Below, one piece after another: positions 1 through 9,063 of a stretch of DNA of 64,000 nt (position 1 is the stretch's first letter; every line of letters starts with the position of its first letter). This DNA comes from a virus. The notes beneath the pieces were generated by a model. The model saw only the letters and a program-made list of their open reading frames with translations, had not been told where the DNA came from and made no database searches. Position numbers and translations under genes: made by a program. The DNA is taken from positions 1 to 64,000 of the IMG/VR virus record IMGVR_UViG_3300019776_000461; one strand, written 5' to 3'.

Positions 1-1605
1 AATCCCCACAAGCAACTTATCAAAGAAAACCGTCAAATTGTTAACAAATGGTCAAAGACAGGTTTACTTGATAACTTAAACAATGACTATGAAAAGAACT
101 CTATTGCGGTTCTTTTAGAAAACCAAGCAAAACAACTTATCGATGAATCAAACCGTACAGGTACAGCAGCAGGCTCTGAAGAATGGGCAGGTGTTGCACT
201 TCCATTGGTTCGCCGTATTTTCTCTGAAATTGCTGCGAAAGATTTTGTTTCTGTTCAACCAATGAACTTACCTTCTGGTCTTGTATTCTTCTTAGATTTT
301 AAATACGGTACAGCACAACCTGGATTCACTTCCGCACAAGGTAAAGATACACAAACTGATTCTGTATTTGGTGTGACAGGTAAAGAAGCAAAAGACGCTG
401 ATCCTTCAGGCGGTCTTTATGGTGCAGGTCGTTTTGGTTATTCAATCAATGAAGCAAGCATTGTATCTACAAAAGCAGCTGCATTGTCTTCAACAGAATT
501 CGTAACTGGCTCTGTATCATCAGCAACACCATCACTTTATCAACATGACACAGAATTCCAAAATGCTTACTCTGCATCTCTTGCAGCAGGTAAGATTATC
601 ACAATTACTGTTCAATCTGCATCATTATCAACACCTGATTTTGAAGCAGTTCGTGCTTTCAAAGTTAGTGGTTCAACAATTTTAGGCTATTTCCCACAAT
701 ACACATATACAGCAATTGACAATTCAACAATTACATTTGTTGTTTCTGCTTCTGCTGCTCCTGCAACAGTTGGTATTTCATATGAAAAACAACCTACTGC
801 AACATCTCGTGGTGACTTTGAAGATGGTTTAGCAGGTGCAAACCTTGATATTCCAGAAATCAACTTAGAATTACGTTCAGAATCCATCGTTGCTAAAACA
901 CGTAAGTTGAAAGCAGTATGGACACCTGAATTCGCACAAGACTTGAATGCATATCACTCAATCGATGCAGAAGCTGAATTAACTTCTATGTTGTCTGAGT
1001 ATATCTCTCAAGAAATTGACTTAGAAATTCTTGACATGTTGATTAAGAACGCACAAACAACAGAAAGATGGTCAGCACGTATTGGTCGTACTTATGATGC
1101 TGCTACAAGTACATTTGCAGATTATTCAACAGCACAAGGTGCAGCATCTGCATTTAACCAACAAACTTGGTTCCAGACATTAGGTACAAAGATTCAAAAA
1201 GTATCCAACATTATTCATCAGAAAACATTACGTGGTGGTGCAAACTTCTTAGTATGTTCTCCACAAGTTGCTACTCTTCTTGAATCAATGCCTGGCTATG
1301 CAGTTGATGGTGAAGGTATGAAATTCGCTATGGGTGTACAAAAAGTTGGTCAATTAAATGGTCGTATCACAGTTTACAAGAACCCATATATGTTAGAAAA
1401 CCAAATGTTAGTTGGTTTCCGTGGAACACAATTCCTCGAAACTGGCGCGGTTTATGCACCATATATTCCACTTGTAATGACACCGTTAGTATATGACCCA
1501 ACAAACTTTACACCACGTAAAGGGGTAATGACACGCTACGCTAAGAAAATTGTCCGTCCTGAATTCTACGGTTTAATTCAAATCGATTCTTTAGGTGACA
1601 TCTAG
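1..1605 (+). CDS. 23: Major capsid protein, gp23 family (5' end outside window)
   Basis: This is the T4-type major head protein that forms the capsid hexamers. The frame is open from base 1, so the gene begins upstream; the first in-window ATG (205) is internal. Residues read at the left edge include GVALPLVRRIFSEIAAKDFVSVQPM, shown here only as the segments AGVALPLVRR and AKDFVSVQPM, which are hallmark gp23 sequence. The C-terminal part (MTRYAKKIVRPEFYGLIQID) is also typical. The N-terminal propeptide that the prohead protease removes would lie outside the window. A strong terminator follows the stop. Family assignment is firm; only the length is unknown. Confidence 0.95.
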   Translation, partial: NPHKQLIKENRQIVNKWSKTGLLDNLNNDYEKNSIAVLLENQAKQLIDESNRTGTAAGSEEWAGVALPLVRRIFSEIAAKDFVSVQPMNLPSGLVFFLDFKYGTAQPGFTSAQGKDTQTDSVFGVTGKEAKDADPSGGLYGAGRFGYSINEASIVSTKAAALSSTEFVTGSVSSATPSLYQHDTEFQNAYSASLAAGKIITITVQSASLSTPDFEAVRAFKVSGSTILGYFPQYTYTAIDNSTITFVVSASAAPATVGISYEKQPTATSRGDFEDGLAGANLDIPEINLELRSESIVAKTRKLKAVWTPEFAQDLNAYHSIDAEAELTSMLSEYISQEIDLEILDMLIKNAQTTERWSARIGRTYDAATSTFADYSTAQGAASAFNQQTWFQTLGTKIQKVSNIIHQKTLRGGANFLVCSPQVATLLESMPGYAVDGEGMKFAMGVQKVGQLNGRITVYKNPYMLENQMLVGFRGTQFLETGAVYAPYIPLVMTPLVYDPTNFTPRKGVMTRYAKKIVRPEFYGLIQIDSLGDI

Positions 1606-1632
1606 TATTAGATAGTTAGTTGAAAAATGAAA

Positions 1633-1661
1633 GGAGTGAGATTTTTCTCACTCCTTTTTTA
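1633..1661 (+). terminator. Rho-independent terminator after the capsid gene
   Basis: GGAGTGAGA and TCTCACTCC flank a short T-rich loop and are followed by a run of six T. It lies 28 nt after the capsid stop codon. Confidence 0.9.
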
Positions 1662-1670
1662 TTTTGTTTT

Positions 1671-1679
1671 ATATTTATT
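1671..1679 (+). promoter_or_regulatory. Late-promoter-like box (ATATTTATT)
   Basis: This is a one-mismatch copy of the ATATTTATA box that precedes many virion genes here. It lies 54 nt before the ATG at 1734, farther than most copies. Confidence 0.5.
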
Positions 1680-1733
1680 TACGAGTGTTCAAACAGAATA
1701 CACTCTTTTTAATATTTAATATTTTGAAAAATA

Positions 1734-2738
1734 ATGGGAAACAGTATGAAAACGAGTAAGGGAAGAAGAAATCTGTTTGAAGACGATGAAGTATTTGGTA
1801 CAACAGATGCAATACCATTAAGTAAAGTTCCTGCTGATGCAGCAAAAGCTGCATATAAAGGTGGTAAGAAAGATGGTGAAGATGGAGATGACCAAGTTCC
1901 TTCAAAAAAAGTATCGGTTGCTGCAGCTAAATTAAAACCCTCACAAAAAGAAGTTGTTCCTCAGAAGGCAGTTGAATTTGCATTTTCTGCAATCATGAAA
2001 ATTAATCCTATGCCAAGTGGTCCAGGTGGAGATTTACAAGCAATTATTTCAAATGATAATTTTATCATGGATGGACACCACCGTTGGGCTGCAACGTTCT
2101 TAGTTGACCCGTCTGCTGCATTAGAAGCAACTCAGATTGACTTACCAGGTGCTGCACTTGTAACAGCGTTGAATGTTGTAACTAAGGGATTGGGTAGAGG
2201 TGGAAATACAGGTAAAGGTGATATTTCTAAATTCGGTGGTAAACCAATCGAAGACGCTATTGATGCAGTTTTGACAAATGGTTATTGGGCAGAAAAAGAC
2301 CCTGAAAAATGTAAAAAAGCATTTGAAGAATGGGGTGGTGGTTCAGTAGAAGCAGGAAAGAAAAAAATGGTTGCTAATGCAGCTAAAATGCCAAAATCAA
2401 TTCCAGGATGGGCTCCGAATCGTGTTGACATGCCAGTTATTAATGCACCCGAAGTTGCAACCGTAGCTAAAGCTATTGCAGCAGGTGCAGTCGATATTAA
2501 AGCACCATACGGTCCAGATGTCAAAGGAGCTATGGAATCTTATTATCAAATGAGAAGAGGACAAAAACCATTATCAGAAAACATAATGAAAAAACTCCGT
2601 CAGTATAATAAGGTAAATCAAAAGAGACTTCAAGAATCATACGCTAAAAAAGTTAGAAAACAAAAATTACAAGAAAAACTTATTAGTGCATTGCGTCCAT
2701 TAGTTAAAGAAGCAATTAAAAAAATGATAAATAAATAA
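1734..2738 (+). CDS. ParB-like domain protein, probable head-associated protein
   Basis: This is a 334-aa protein whose middle contains DNFIMDGHHRWAAT (about residues 105-118), the DGHHRW signature of the ParB/sulfiredoxin-like fold, preceded by LKPSQKEVVP, which resembles the ParB PSQ motif. The N-terminus is basic and low in complexity, and the last 60 residues are a long Lys/Arg-rich helix (LRQYNKVNQKRLQESYAKK). A second gene at 34889 has the same motif order. The position directly after the capsid gene and the late-type box suggest a virion protein made late. Starts at 1734 or 1746 are both possible. Whether it cuts or binds DNA, or uses CTP, is not shown by the sequence. Confidence 0.6.
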   Translation: MGNSMKTSKGRRNLFEDDEVFGTTDAIPLSKVPADAAKAAYKGGKKDGEDGDDQVPSKKVSVAAAKLKPSQKEVVPQKAVEFAFSAIMKINPMPSGPGGDLQAIISNDNFIMDGHHRWAATFLVDPSAALEATQIDLPGAALVTALNVVTKGLGRGGNTGKGDISKFGGKPIEDAIDAVLTNGYWAEKDPEKCKKAFEEWGGGSVEAGKKKMVANAAKMPKSIPGWAPNRVDMPVINAPEVATVAKAIAAGAVDIKAPYGPDVKGAMESYYQMRRGQKPLSENIMKKLRQYNKVNQKRLQESYAKKVRKQKLQEKLISALRPLVKEAIKKMINK

Positions 2739-2764
2739 GTTAAAAAAATAATAATACATGATAG

Positions 2765-2797
2765 AACCCAATATGATAATATTGGGTTTTTATTTTT
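2765..2797 (+). terminator. Rho-independent terminator
   Basis: ACCCAATAT and ATATTGGGT form a stem with a GATA loop, followed by TTTTTATTTTT. Confidence 0.9.
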
Positions 2798-2802
2798 ATT
2801 AT

Positions 2803-2811
2803 ATATTTATA
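2803..2811 (+). promoter_or_regulatory. Late-type promoter box ATATTTATA
   Basis: Exact copy of the recurrent box, ending 31 nt before the ATG at 2843 and just after a terminator. Confidence 0.7.
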
Positions 2812-2842
2812 TAAAAATGATTTGTATATACATGGAACAAAT

Positions 2843-4135
2843 ATGACTAACAAAAATCAAACTTCGTTAAAATCAATTATGAATCAACTTTTATCTGAAA
2901 AGAAAATGGTTCGTACATTGGATAAAACTACAAATAAAGCAATTTCTTTGGATGAAACTGCAATAGATTCATTGCTAAATTCAGACATTTTTACTGTTAG
3001 AGAATCCAAAGCACTAAAGATATTGTTTGGTAAAACAAAAACAAATTCATTGAATGAAGTAACTATTAAACGATTGGATAAACAAGTAAAAATTATATCG
3101 GAATTAAAAGATGGACATATTAAATTATCCGAAGGATTTTTCGGTGATATGTGGAGTGGCTTAAAAAGTCTTGGAGATAAGGCGAAAGAAGCAGTTGTAG
3201 GTGGTTGGAACAAAATGAAAGCAATTTGGAGTGAATTCAAAGAGTTGGTTCAAGAAGTTATTAATTCTGCAAAAAATGGATTATTGAAATTGTGTAATAT
3301 CGGTGCTAATGTTGGAAATGCTGGTGCAGAAATTATGGGTAAAGTTAAAGACAAGAAATTAACTGCTGATCCAGATTTCGTAAAAGAATTAAAACAATTA
3401 GGTGAAACTGGCAATTGGTGGAAATCATCATGGTTTCAGAAATGGATAGTAAGTCCTTTTTGGGAAAAAGATGTATTAGCAGGAAACGGTACTGTTGATG
3501 AAGAACCTAAAGTTGACCCTAAAGCAGCAGAACAAGGGTTACAAGCAATACCTGCATTAGAAAGTTTAATTAGTAAAAGAAATAATCTTTTATCAGATTA
3601 TCAGGTGGTTAATGAATTATTAAATAGAAGTGAAAGAAAAGCAAATTTAAGAGAAGGTCACTCAGTTGAACACTTAGATGACGCAATTAAAAATCCAGCG
3701 TTAAAAAAAGTTGTTCATTATGCAATAGAGTTAATACAATGGGTGTTCATGCCATTTGCTAAATTGGGTCAAGTTATTGCAAAAGCAGCTGGTCCTAAGT
3801 TACTTGCTTCTTTTTCAAATGTAACAAAATCAGTTGGTGGTCCAGGTGCTTACACATTTGAGTTAGTTGGGACATTATTTGGTGAATTTGTGGAAATTTT
3901 TATAAAGAAAAAGATGGGAGAGGTGCAAGTTGAGATGGTTGCAAAAGTATTATTTCCTGGAATTGGTGTGGGAATTGATATTGTACATGGTATTCATACT
4001 GCACTATTCTGTTGGACTATTGCTAATATAGTTATAAACTTGGTTGATGTTGTAAACAAAGAAAAAACTGAATCTTATTCCCCAACTGTTGAATTTAAAA
4101 TGCAGAACGGTAACTTATTATTTATTAAAGAATAA
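2843..4135 (+). CDS. Putative internal head protein with cleavable propeptide
   Basis: The function is not recognised. The 430-aa protein shares its plan with the next gene: an N-terminal region of about 95 residues, then IKLSE-GFFGDMW (residues 93-103), an amphipathic Lys-rich helical region (about 100-155), a middle domain, a hydrophobic helix pair near the C-terminus and a matching tail (VEFKMQNGNLLFIKE). LSE followed by G fits the (L/I)xE-(A/G) site cut by the T4 prohead protease gp21, so the first 97 residues may be a capsid-targeting propeptide (inference). I chose the ATG at 2843 over an in-frame TTG at 2822 because it fits the upstream late box spacing. A membrane-active, injected protein is possible. 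Confidence 0.55.
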   Translation: MTNKNQTSLKSIMNQLLSEKKMVRTLDKTTNKAISLDETAIDSLLNSDIFTVRESKALKILFGKTKTNSLNEVTIKRLDKQVKIISELKDGHIKLSEGFFGDMWSGLKSLGDKAKEAVVGGWNKMKAIWSEFKELVQEVINSAKNGLLKLCNIGANVGNAGAEIMGKVKDKKLTADPDFVKELKQLGETGNWWKSSWFQKWIVSPFWEKDVLAGNGTVDEEPKVDPKAAEQGLQAIPALESLISKRNNLLSDYQVVNELLNRSERKANLREGHSVEHLDDAIKNPALKKVVHYAIELIQWVFMPFAKLGQVIAKAAGPKLLASFSNVTKSVGGPGAYTFELVGTLFGEFVEIFIKKKMGEVQVEMVAKVLFPGIGVGIDIVHGIHTALFCWTIANIVINLVDVVNKEKTESYSPTVEFKMQNGNLLFIKE

Positions 4136-4146
4136 TTGAATACGAA

Positions 4147-5448
4147 ATGAAACATAAGAATAAAATACATAACAAATTTCATCTAACTAAATTGATTAAT
4201 GAAATAAAATTAGAACAGAAAAAACAATTAAATAAAGTTATGTCTTACGCTTTCTTAGATGAATTCGCAATAAATAACATATTGAACTCTGATGTTTTAA
4301 CAGAAACTCAGAGTTTAGTTGTTCGTTATTATCTAAAATATAAAGGTATTAAAACCATAAATGAAAATACAATTCGTTCTATTGATAAGAAAATTCTCTC
4401 CGAAGGTCTTTTAACCGAAGGGTTTACTGATTTTATTAAGAAATCATGGGATGCTGCAGCAGACAAAGTAACTGACGTTGGTGCTAAAGTAAAAGATGCT
4501 TTTGTTAAAGGATGGGAAGGTGTAAAAACAATTTGGGCAAACTTCTCTGATATGATTAAAGAATTAGTTGACAAAGTTAAATCCGCTTTTAATAAAATGT
4601 TGAATTTCATTAAAACAAAAATAGAAGAAGTTGGTACTAAACTTATAGATAAAATGGATGCAGCATGGATTAAAGTATTTAAGGAAAAGCACCCACACAA
4701 ACACGAGGATGCAAAGAAAGACTTTGATGACGCTAAATCAATACATTCACATTTAACAACTTACTTCAGTCAGAAATTAGTTGCTGGTGGTTTATTTGAA
4801 AAGCAAGTGATGAGTGGTGAGTTCACACCAAAAGATACAAAGGGTATTTCTAGTGATGAAGTAGAAAAATCAATGGAAGATATTGCAGAAGCATATAAAT
4901 CTATATTTTCAAATAAACAATATATTAAAGAATTATTAAACTTAAATGAAGCGGATATAACCAATGTTCTTATAAAGAATCCAATGGGAAGAAAAGTTGC
5001 AGATTATGCAATTCTTGGTATAAAAGCAATATTTCATCCTTTAGCAACTCTCATAGAAGTTGTATCAGAACAAGCAGCAGAGAAATTATTACCAGTTGCT
5101 TCAAAAATATCATCTAAATTAAATGGTCCTGGTCCATTTGCTTTTCCAATATTATCGTATATTGTTGCAGAAACGTATCAGATATGGGCGTATGGGATAA
5201 AAGGTACATTTTCTTTTGAAACTGTATTTGATATAGTAAAACCTTTCTTAGTTCCTTTTGGTGACGCATTATCAGTTGTTATACAGATAGCGCATGCAAT
5301 TGTATTAGCGTGGGCGATAGTTGCTGTAATACAACACATACGTTCATTCTTTGATCAAAATTTTGGTGGTGAACAAGTATCTGATGGATATATACCAAAT
5401 GGTAAATTTAAAATAGAAAATGGAAACTTGGTGTTTAGAAATGGATAA
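4147..5448 (+). CDS. Paralogue of the preceding putative internal head protein
   Basis: This 433-aa protein is related to its upstream neighbour along its length. The shared features are a leader with FHLTKLINEIKLE, an AINNILNSDVLTE segment matching AIDSLLNSDIFTV in the neighbour, ILSE-GLLTE-GFTDF at residues 83-95 (two possible (L/I)xE-G sites), an amphipathic stretch of Lys-rich helices, a hydrophobic C-terminal segment (about 360-415) and the tail GKFKIENGNLVFRNG. The pair probably arose by tandem duplication. The gene starts 11 nt after the previous stop and overlaps the next gene by 8 nt, so the three are likely co-translated. No enzymatic motif is seen. Confidence 0.55.
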   Translation: MKHKNKIHNKFHLTKLINEIKLEQKKQLNKVMSYAFLDEFAINNILNSDVLTETQSLVVRYYLKYKGIKTINENTIRSIDKKILSEGLLTEGFTDFIKKSWDAAADKVTDVGAKVKDAFVKGWEGVKTIWANFSDMIKELVDKVKSAFNKMLNFIKTKIEEVGTKLIDKMDAAWIKVFKEKHPHKHEDAKKDFDDAKSIHSHLTTYFSQKLVAGGLFEKQVMSGEFTPKDTKGISSDEVEKSMEDIAEAYKSIFSNKQYIKELLNLNEADITNVLIKNPMGRKVADYAILGIKAIFHPLATLIEVVSEQAAEKLLPVASKISSKLNGPGPFAFPILSYIVAETYQIWAYGIKGTFSFETVFDIVKPFLVPFGDALSVVIQIAHAIVLAWAIVAVIQHIRSFFDQNFGGEQVSDGYIPNGKFKIENGNLVFRNG

Positions 5449-5977
5449 AACGAATATAAAATTAAAGAAACTCCTCGATGAAATAAAAGCAGAGGAATCT
5501 ACTAATGTAGTTAAGGAATTTTCACTTGACCCATTAGAAGTTACCGCAGTTGCTCTTTCTGCTCCTGATGTTGCAAGAGTTGCTGCTGAAGGTATAGACT
5601 TTATTTCAAAAGAAATTGGTATGGGTGATAAAACTAAAACCGCAGAATTACTGAGGACGGGTGCAGATAAATTGCATAAATTTTATATAAATGATATTAT
5701 GAGAATGTTGAACGTTGGTGTACCTGGTTTTAGTAAAGTTCCAATGGATAAAAAACAAAAAATAGCTAATTCTGTATTTGCTGTTATTATAACTTCAATT
5801 GGATTTCATGTAACAATGGACGCTCCAGGTTTATTCGCAGCATTCATGCGATTAAAGCACATTTGGTGGGACAGTAATATTAGAGAAAAAATAAAAAATA
5901 TTTTATACTCTATTAAGTTTGGAAACCTTGGTGCTTTCTTTAAAAAAGAACTTGACACTATATTTTCACAAAATTAA
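5441..5977 (+). CDS. Hypothetical protein with helical leader, third of the head-protein cluster
   Basis: This 178-aa protein is not recognised. The N-terminus (MDKTNIKLKKLLDEIKAEE) resembles the short leaders found on other accessory proteins of this phage, with LDE and KAE as possible protease sites. The rest is predicted helical, with a moderately hydrophobic stretch (FAVIITSIGFHVTMDAPGLF) near residues 110-130. The ATG at 5441 overlaps the previous stop by 8 nt; an upstream in-frame ATG at 5420 would add seven residues inside the previous gene and is less likely. A terminator follows directly. Confidence 0.5.
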   Translation: MDKTNIKLKKLLDEIKAEESTNVVKEFSLDPLEVTAVALSAPDVARVAAEGIDFISKEIGMGDKTKTAELLRTGADKLHKFYINDIMRMLNVGVPGFSKVPMDKKQKIANSVFAVIITSIGFHVTMDAPGLFAAFMRLKHIWWDSNIREKIKNILYSIKFGNLGAFFKKELDTIFSQN

Positions 5978-5997
5978 TTGATAAAATTAAATTTTAC

Positions 5998-6025
5998 AAA
6001 GGTAACTAATTCGTTACCTTTTTTT
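5998..6025 (+). terminator. Rho-independent terminator
   Basis: GGTAAC and GTTACC pair across a TAATTC loop, preceded by AAA and followed by seven T. Confidence 0.88.
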
Positions 6026-6048
6026 ATGCTTAATTCTATTTATTACAA

Positions 6049-6648
6049 ATGGAAACTAACACTCAATATATAGACATTTTAAAATTGATACTACCAAGTG
6101 CAGCAACTCTCCTTGGTGTAGTGCTTTCTTGGTTTCTTAAATACAAATACGGTGAATATAAGCAAAAGAAAATTGACCGCGAATTAACCCATTCCAAATT
6201 AATACAAACAATATTAGACCAATTATTAGTTGAATACAGATGCCAACGTGCATTTGTATTTCAGCGCCATAACGGTGGAAAATATCATACTGGTAAATCA
6301 ATGACAAAACTTTCTACTTCATTTGAAGCATTGGAGGAAGGAGTTAGTACAGAATTTACTAAGTACCAAAACTTACCTATGTCATTATATACAAATTTCG
6401 TGGAGGATGTACTTACTCATAAAGCTGTTTACCCATCCGTTGAGGATATTAGTGATTTAATAACAAAAGCCTTTTTCACACAGAGAGGATCAAAATCAGC
6501 AGTTGTATATCCAATTAGAAAAAATAATGAACTTATAGCTTTGGTTGGATTTGAATGGACACATAAACCTGAAAAATTAGATAGCCTTTTATTAAAAATA
6601 GAAGAAGACCTAAATACAACGAGCGAAACTCTCTCCAAATTATTATAG
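6049..6648 (+). CDS. Membrane-anchored protein with a GAF-like soluble domain
   Basis: This 199-aa protein has one predicted membrane helix at about residues 10-30 (ILPSAATLLGVVLSWFLKYK), followed by a basic stretch and a soluble domain. Segments such as RAFVFQRHNGGKYHTG and the C-terminal ALVGFEWTH are reminiscent of GAF/PAS-like sensor folds, but the assignment is weak. It lies 9 nt upstream of phoH. It could sit in the host inner membrane during infection; no catalytic motif is visible. Confidence 0.5.
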   Translation: METNTQYIDILKLILPSAATLLGVVLSWFLKYKYGEYKQKKIDRELTHSKLIQTILDQLLVEYRCQRAFVFQRHNGGKYHTGKSMTKLSTSFEALEEGVSTEFTKYQNLPMSLYTNFVEDVLTHKAVYPSVEDISDLITKAFFTQRGSKSAVVYPIRKNNELIALVGFEWTHKPEKLDSLLLKIEEDLNTTSETLSKLL

Positions 6649-6656
6649 GAGTTGAT

Positions 6657-7403
6657 ATGGACTTAAACCATAACGAAACAAACGACGCTAAAGAAGTTTT
6701 GTTAAATGAAGAAGTTGTAGGATTAGATAATTCTGGTATAAAGAAAGGAAGGAAAACAATAAAAAATAAAATCGGATTTCATCTATCCTTAAATGAAGAA
6801 CAAAAGTCCGTTAAATCAAACGCACTAGCAGACACAGTTTCCGTATTTTTAGGTAAGGCTGGTTCTGGAAAAACCCTATTGGCAACACAAATAGCATTGG
6901 AACATCTTTATTATAAAGAAGTAGATAAAATAATAATTACAAGACCTACTGTATCAAATGAAGATTTAGGATTCTTACCAGGAAATATAAAAGAAAAGAT
7001 GGACCCATGGTTATCTCCTATTCATGCTAATATGGCGATGTTATCTGGTAAAGAAAAAGTAGATAAATTAATACAAGAAGATAAAATTGAAATTGCTCCT
7101 ATAAGTTTTCTACGTGGTAGAACATTTGTAAAGTCATGCGTAATAGTAGATGAATGTCAGAACGTAACAAGAACACAATTAGAAATGATTCTTTCAAGAC
7201 TTGGTGTAAATTCTAAAATGATTCTTACAGGTGATGGTGCTCAAATTGATTTGAAAAACAAGAAAGATTCTGGATTACCATATTTATATAATATGAAAGA
7301 TAAAATCAATGGGTTGGGGGTTTATGAATTATTGACAAACCACCGTCATCCAATTGTTGATAGTATATTACAATATTTTGATGAAACAAAAACTGAGAAG
7401 TAA
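6657..7403 (+). CDS. phoH: PhoH-like ATPase
   Basis: This is a PhoH-family P-loop ATPase, common in T4-like marine phages; its phage role is unsettled (RNA metabolism and phosphate stress have both been suggested). The Walker A motif is GKAGSGKT at residues 66-73, ITRPTV and LGFLPGNIKEKMDPW are family signatures, and the Walker B region is VIVDECQN near 161-168. At 248 aa it is close to the core ATPase length, with a 45-residue N-terminal extension. It sits between head-associated and neck genes, which suggests late expression. The stop is immediately followed by the ATG of the next gene. Confidence 0.93.
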   Translation: MDLNHNETNDAKEVLLNEEVVGLDNSGIKKGRKTIKNKIGFHLSLNEEQKSVKSNALADTVSVFLGKAGSGKTLLATQIALEHLYYKEVDKIIITRPTVSNEDLGFLPGNIKEKMDPWLSPIHANMAMLSGKEKVDKLIQEDKIEIAPISFLRGRTFVKSCVIVDECQNVTRTQLEMILSRLGVNSKMILTGDGAQIDLKNKKDSGLPYLYNMKDKINGLGVYELLTNHRHPIVDSILQYFDETKTEK

Positions 7404-8534
7404 ATGACAGACATTCCAATTTGGCCAGGTAGTTCATCGTTCACAACTGGTAGTACACCGTTTGGATATTTTGATTCTGAAACATCTTTTCAAATAGATG
7501 CAGACAAAGTAGCGAATTGGTGTGCTAAAAGACTCGGTTATCCGTTGGTTGATGTGGAATTACAATCAGTAAACTTTTATGCTTGTTTTGAAGAAGCAGT
7601 TGCTGAATATTCAAATCATGTTAATCAATATAATATTCAACAGAATTTATTGAGTATCATGGGTTCTCCAACTGCATCTAATCTAACCCATAGAAACATT
7701 TCAACAAACATGGGTGGTCTTGTACAATTAGGAACTGAGTATGGGAGTGAAACATTCACTAACGGTAATATTTCATTTTACACTGCTTCTATTAATTGTG
7801 TAACAGGCGTACAGCGATACAACTTAGACACACTTATTCGTGATATAAAAGCACCAACACAAAATATAGAAATTAAGAAAGTTCATCACTATGGTCCACC
7901 TGCTTCTATTCGTTTTTATGATCCTTATTTGGGTAATCAAGCGATGTTAGATACTTTCGGATTTGGTGCGTATTCAACTGGTGTTTCATTTATGTTGATG
8001 CCTATGTATGCGGATTTGTTGCGTATTCAGGCAATTGAGTTTAATGACTTAATGAGAAAATCTGCATATACATTTGAATTAATAAATAATGAGTTGAAGA
8101 TATTCCCTGTACCAGTTAAAGATTTCAAACTTTGGATTGAGTATATTATAAAAGAAGAGCGTTCAAATCCATTAAAATATCCAAATGGAACTGTTTCTGA
8201 TATGTCAAACGCTCCATATAGTTTAATGAAGTATTCTCATATAAATTCACCTGGTCATCAATGGATATTTAACTTTACACTTGCATTAGTAAAAGAAATG
8301 TTAGGATATGTTCGTGGTAAGTATGGAAATATACCAATACCAAACGGTGAAACAACATTAAATGCTGCAGATTTACTCTCTGCTGCAACAAATGAAAAGC
8401 AAGCACTTGTAACAGAACTTCGTACTATGTTAGAAAACATGACACGTGCAAAATTATTAGAGGCAAAAAGAGCAGAAACGGAACATTTGAATGTTAGTTT
8501 GAATGGTACTCCACTTTCAATTTATATAGGATAA
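7404..8534 (+). CDS. 13: Neck protein, gp13-like
   Basis: This 376-aa protein is a probable head-completion (neck) protein that helps join head to tail. The support is the segment ANWCAKRLGYPLVDVELQ (about 37-54), which resembles the gp13 N-terminal pattern of a Cys/Lys/Leu-Gly-Tyr-Pro helix-strand, followed by a predicted helix with EEAVAEYSNH, and the gene order 13-14-15-18-19 that it opens. It is longer than T4 gp13 (309 aa). It directly abuts phoH. I have not aligned it, so the call rests on motif resemblance and synteny. Confidence 0.7.
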   Translation: MTDIPIWPGSSSFTTGSTPFGYFDSETSFQIDADKVANWCAKRLGYPLVDVELQSVNFYACFEEAVAEYSNHVNQYNIQQNLLSIMGSPTASNLTHRNISTNMGGLVQLGTEYGSETFTNGNISFYTASINCVTGVQRYNLDTLIRDIKAPTQNIEIKKVHHYGPPASIRFYDPYLGNQAMLDTFGFGAYSTGVSFMLMPMYADLLRIQAIEFNDLMRKSAYTFELINNELKIFPVPVKDFKLWIEYIIKEERSNPLKYPNGTVSDMSNAPYSLMKYSHINSPGHQWIFNFTLALVKEMLGYVRGKYGNIPIPNGETTLNAADLLSAATNEKQALVTELRTMLENMTRAKLLEAKRAETEHLNVSLNGTPLSIYIG

Positions 8535-8538
8535 ACAA

Positions 8539-9063
8539 ATGCCATTATTTCATGGAACGCGAGATGCAGGTCTTGTGCATAAATTCAATATGGAATTGAT
8601 TGCAGATATTATAGATACTGAGGTTGCTGTTTATAAACTTTCATTGGAAGATACAAAAACAAATATGTATAATGAATCCGATAAGAAGGTTTACTTTAGT
8701 CCAATAAAAGTTGCAGCGTTGATTAATCGTCAACCACAAACATATGAAGGTTCTGAGTTTGGTCAAGATTATCAACAAACTTCTGAGTTTGGTTTTATTC
8801 GTGAATTATTAAAAGAAGTTGAAATATTTGTTGAAGTCGGTGATGTTATTGAATATAACGGTGAATGGTGGGAGGTTGACTCTGTACAAGAGAATCAGTA
8901 TTTCGGTGGTAAAAATCCCGATTACGCTTTCTCTGGTGATAAGTGGGGACATAATGTTTCTATTATTGCTGCAACTCACTTAACAAGACGTTCAAGAATT
9001 CACGTAGAAGAATTCAGACCAAGTATAGAAAACAATTTGAATGATTTACCGAGCAATATATAA
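8539..9063 (+). CDS. 14: Neck protein, gp14-like
   Basis: This 174-aa protein probably completes the neck. The centre reads EVGDVIEYNGEWWEVDSVQE, the same kind of 'GD-x-I-x-(Y/F)...-(F/W)E-(I/V)' segment found in T4 gp14, and it has a beta-rich outline. It is shorter than T4 gp14 (256 aa). It starts 4 nt after the gp13-like stop, and its final base overlaps the next start (TAATG). Assignment is by synteny and partial resemblance. Confidence 0.65.
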   Translation: MPLFHGTRDAGLVHKFNMELIADIIDTEVAVYKLSLEDTKTNMYNESDKKVYFSPIKVAALINRQPQTYEGSEFGQDYQQTSEFGFIRELLKEVEIFVEVGDVIEYNGEWWEVDSVQENQYFGGKNPDYAFSGDKWGHNVSIIAATHLTRRSRIHVEEFRPSIENNLNDLPSNI

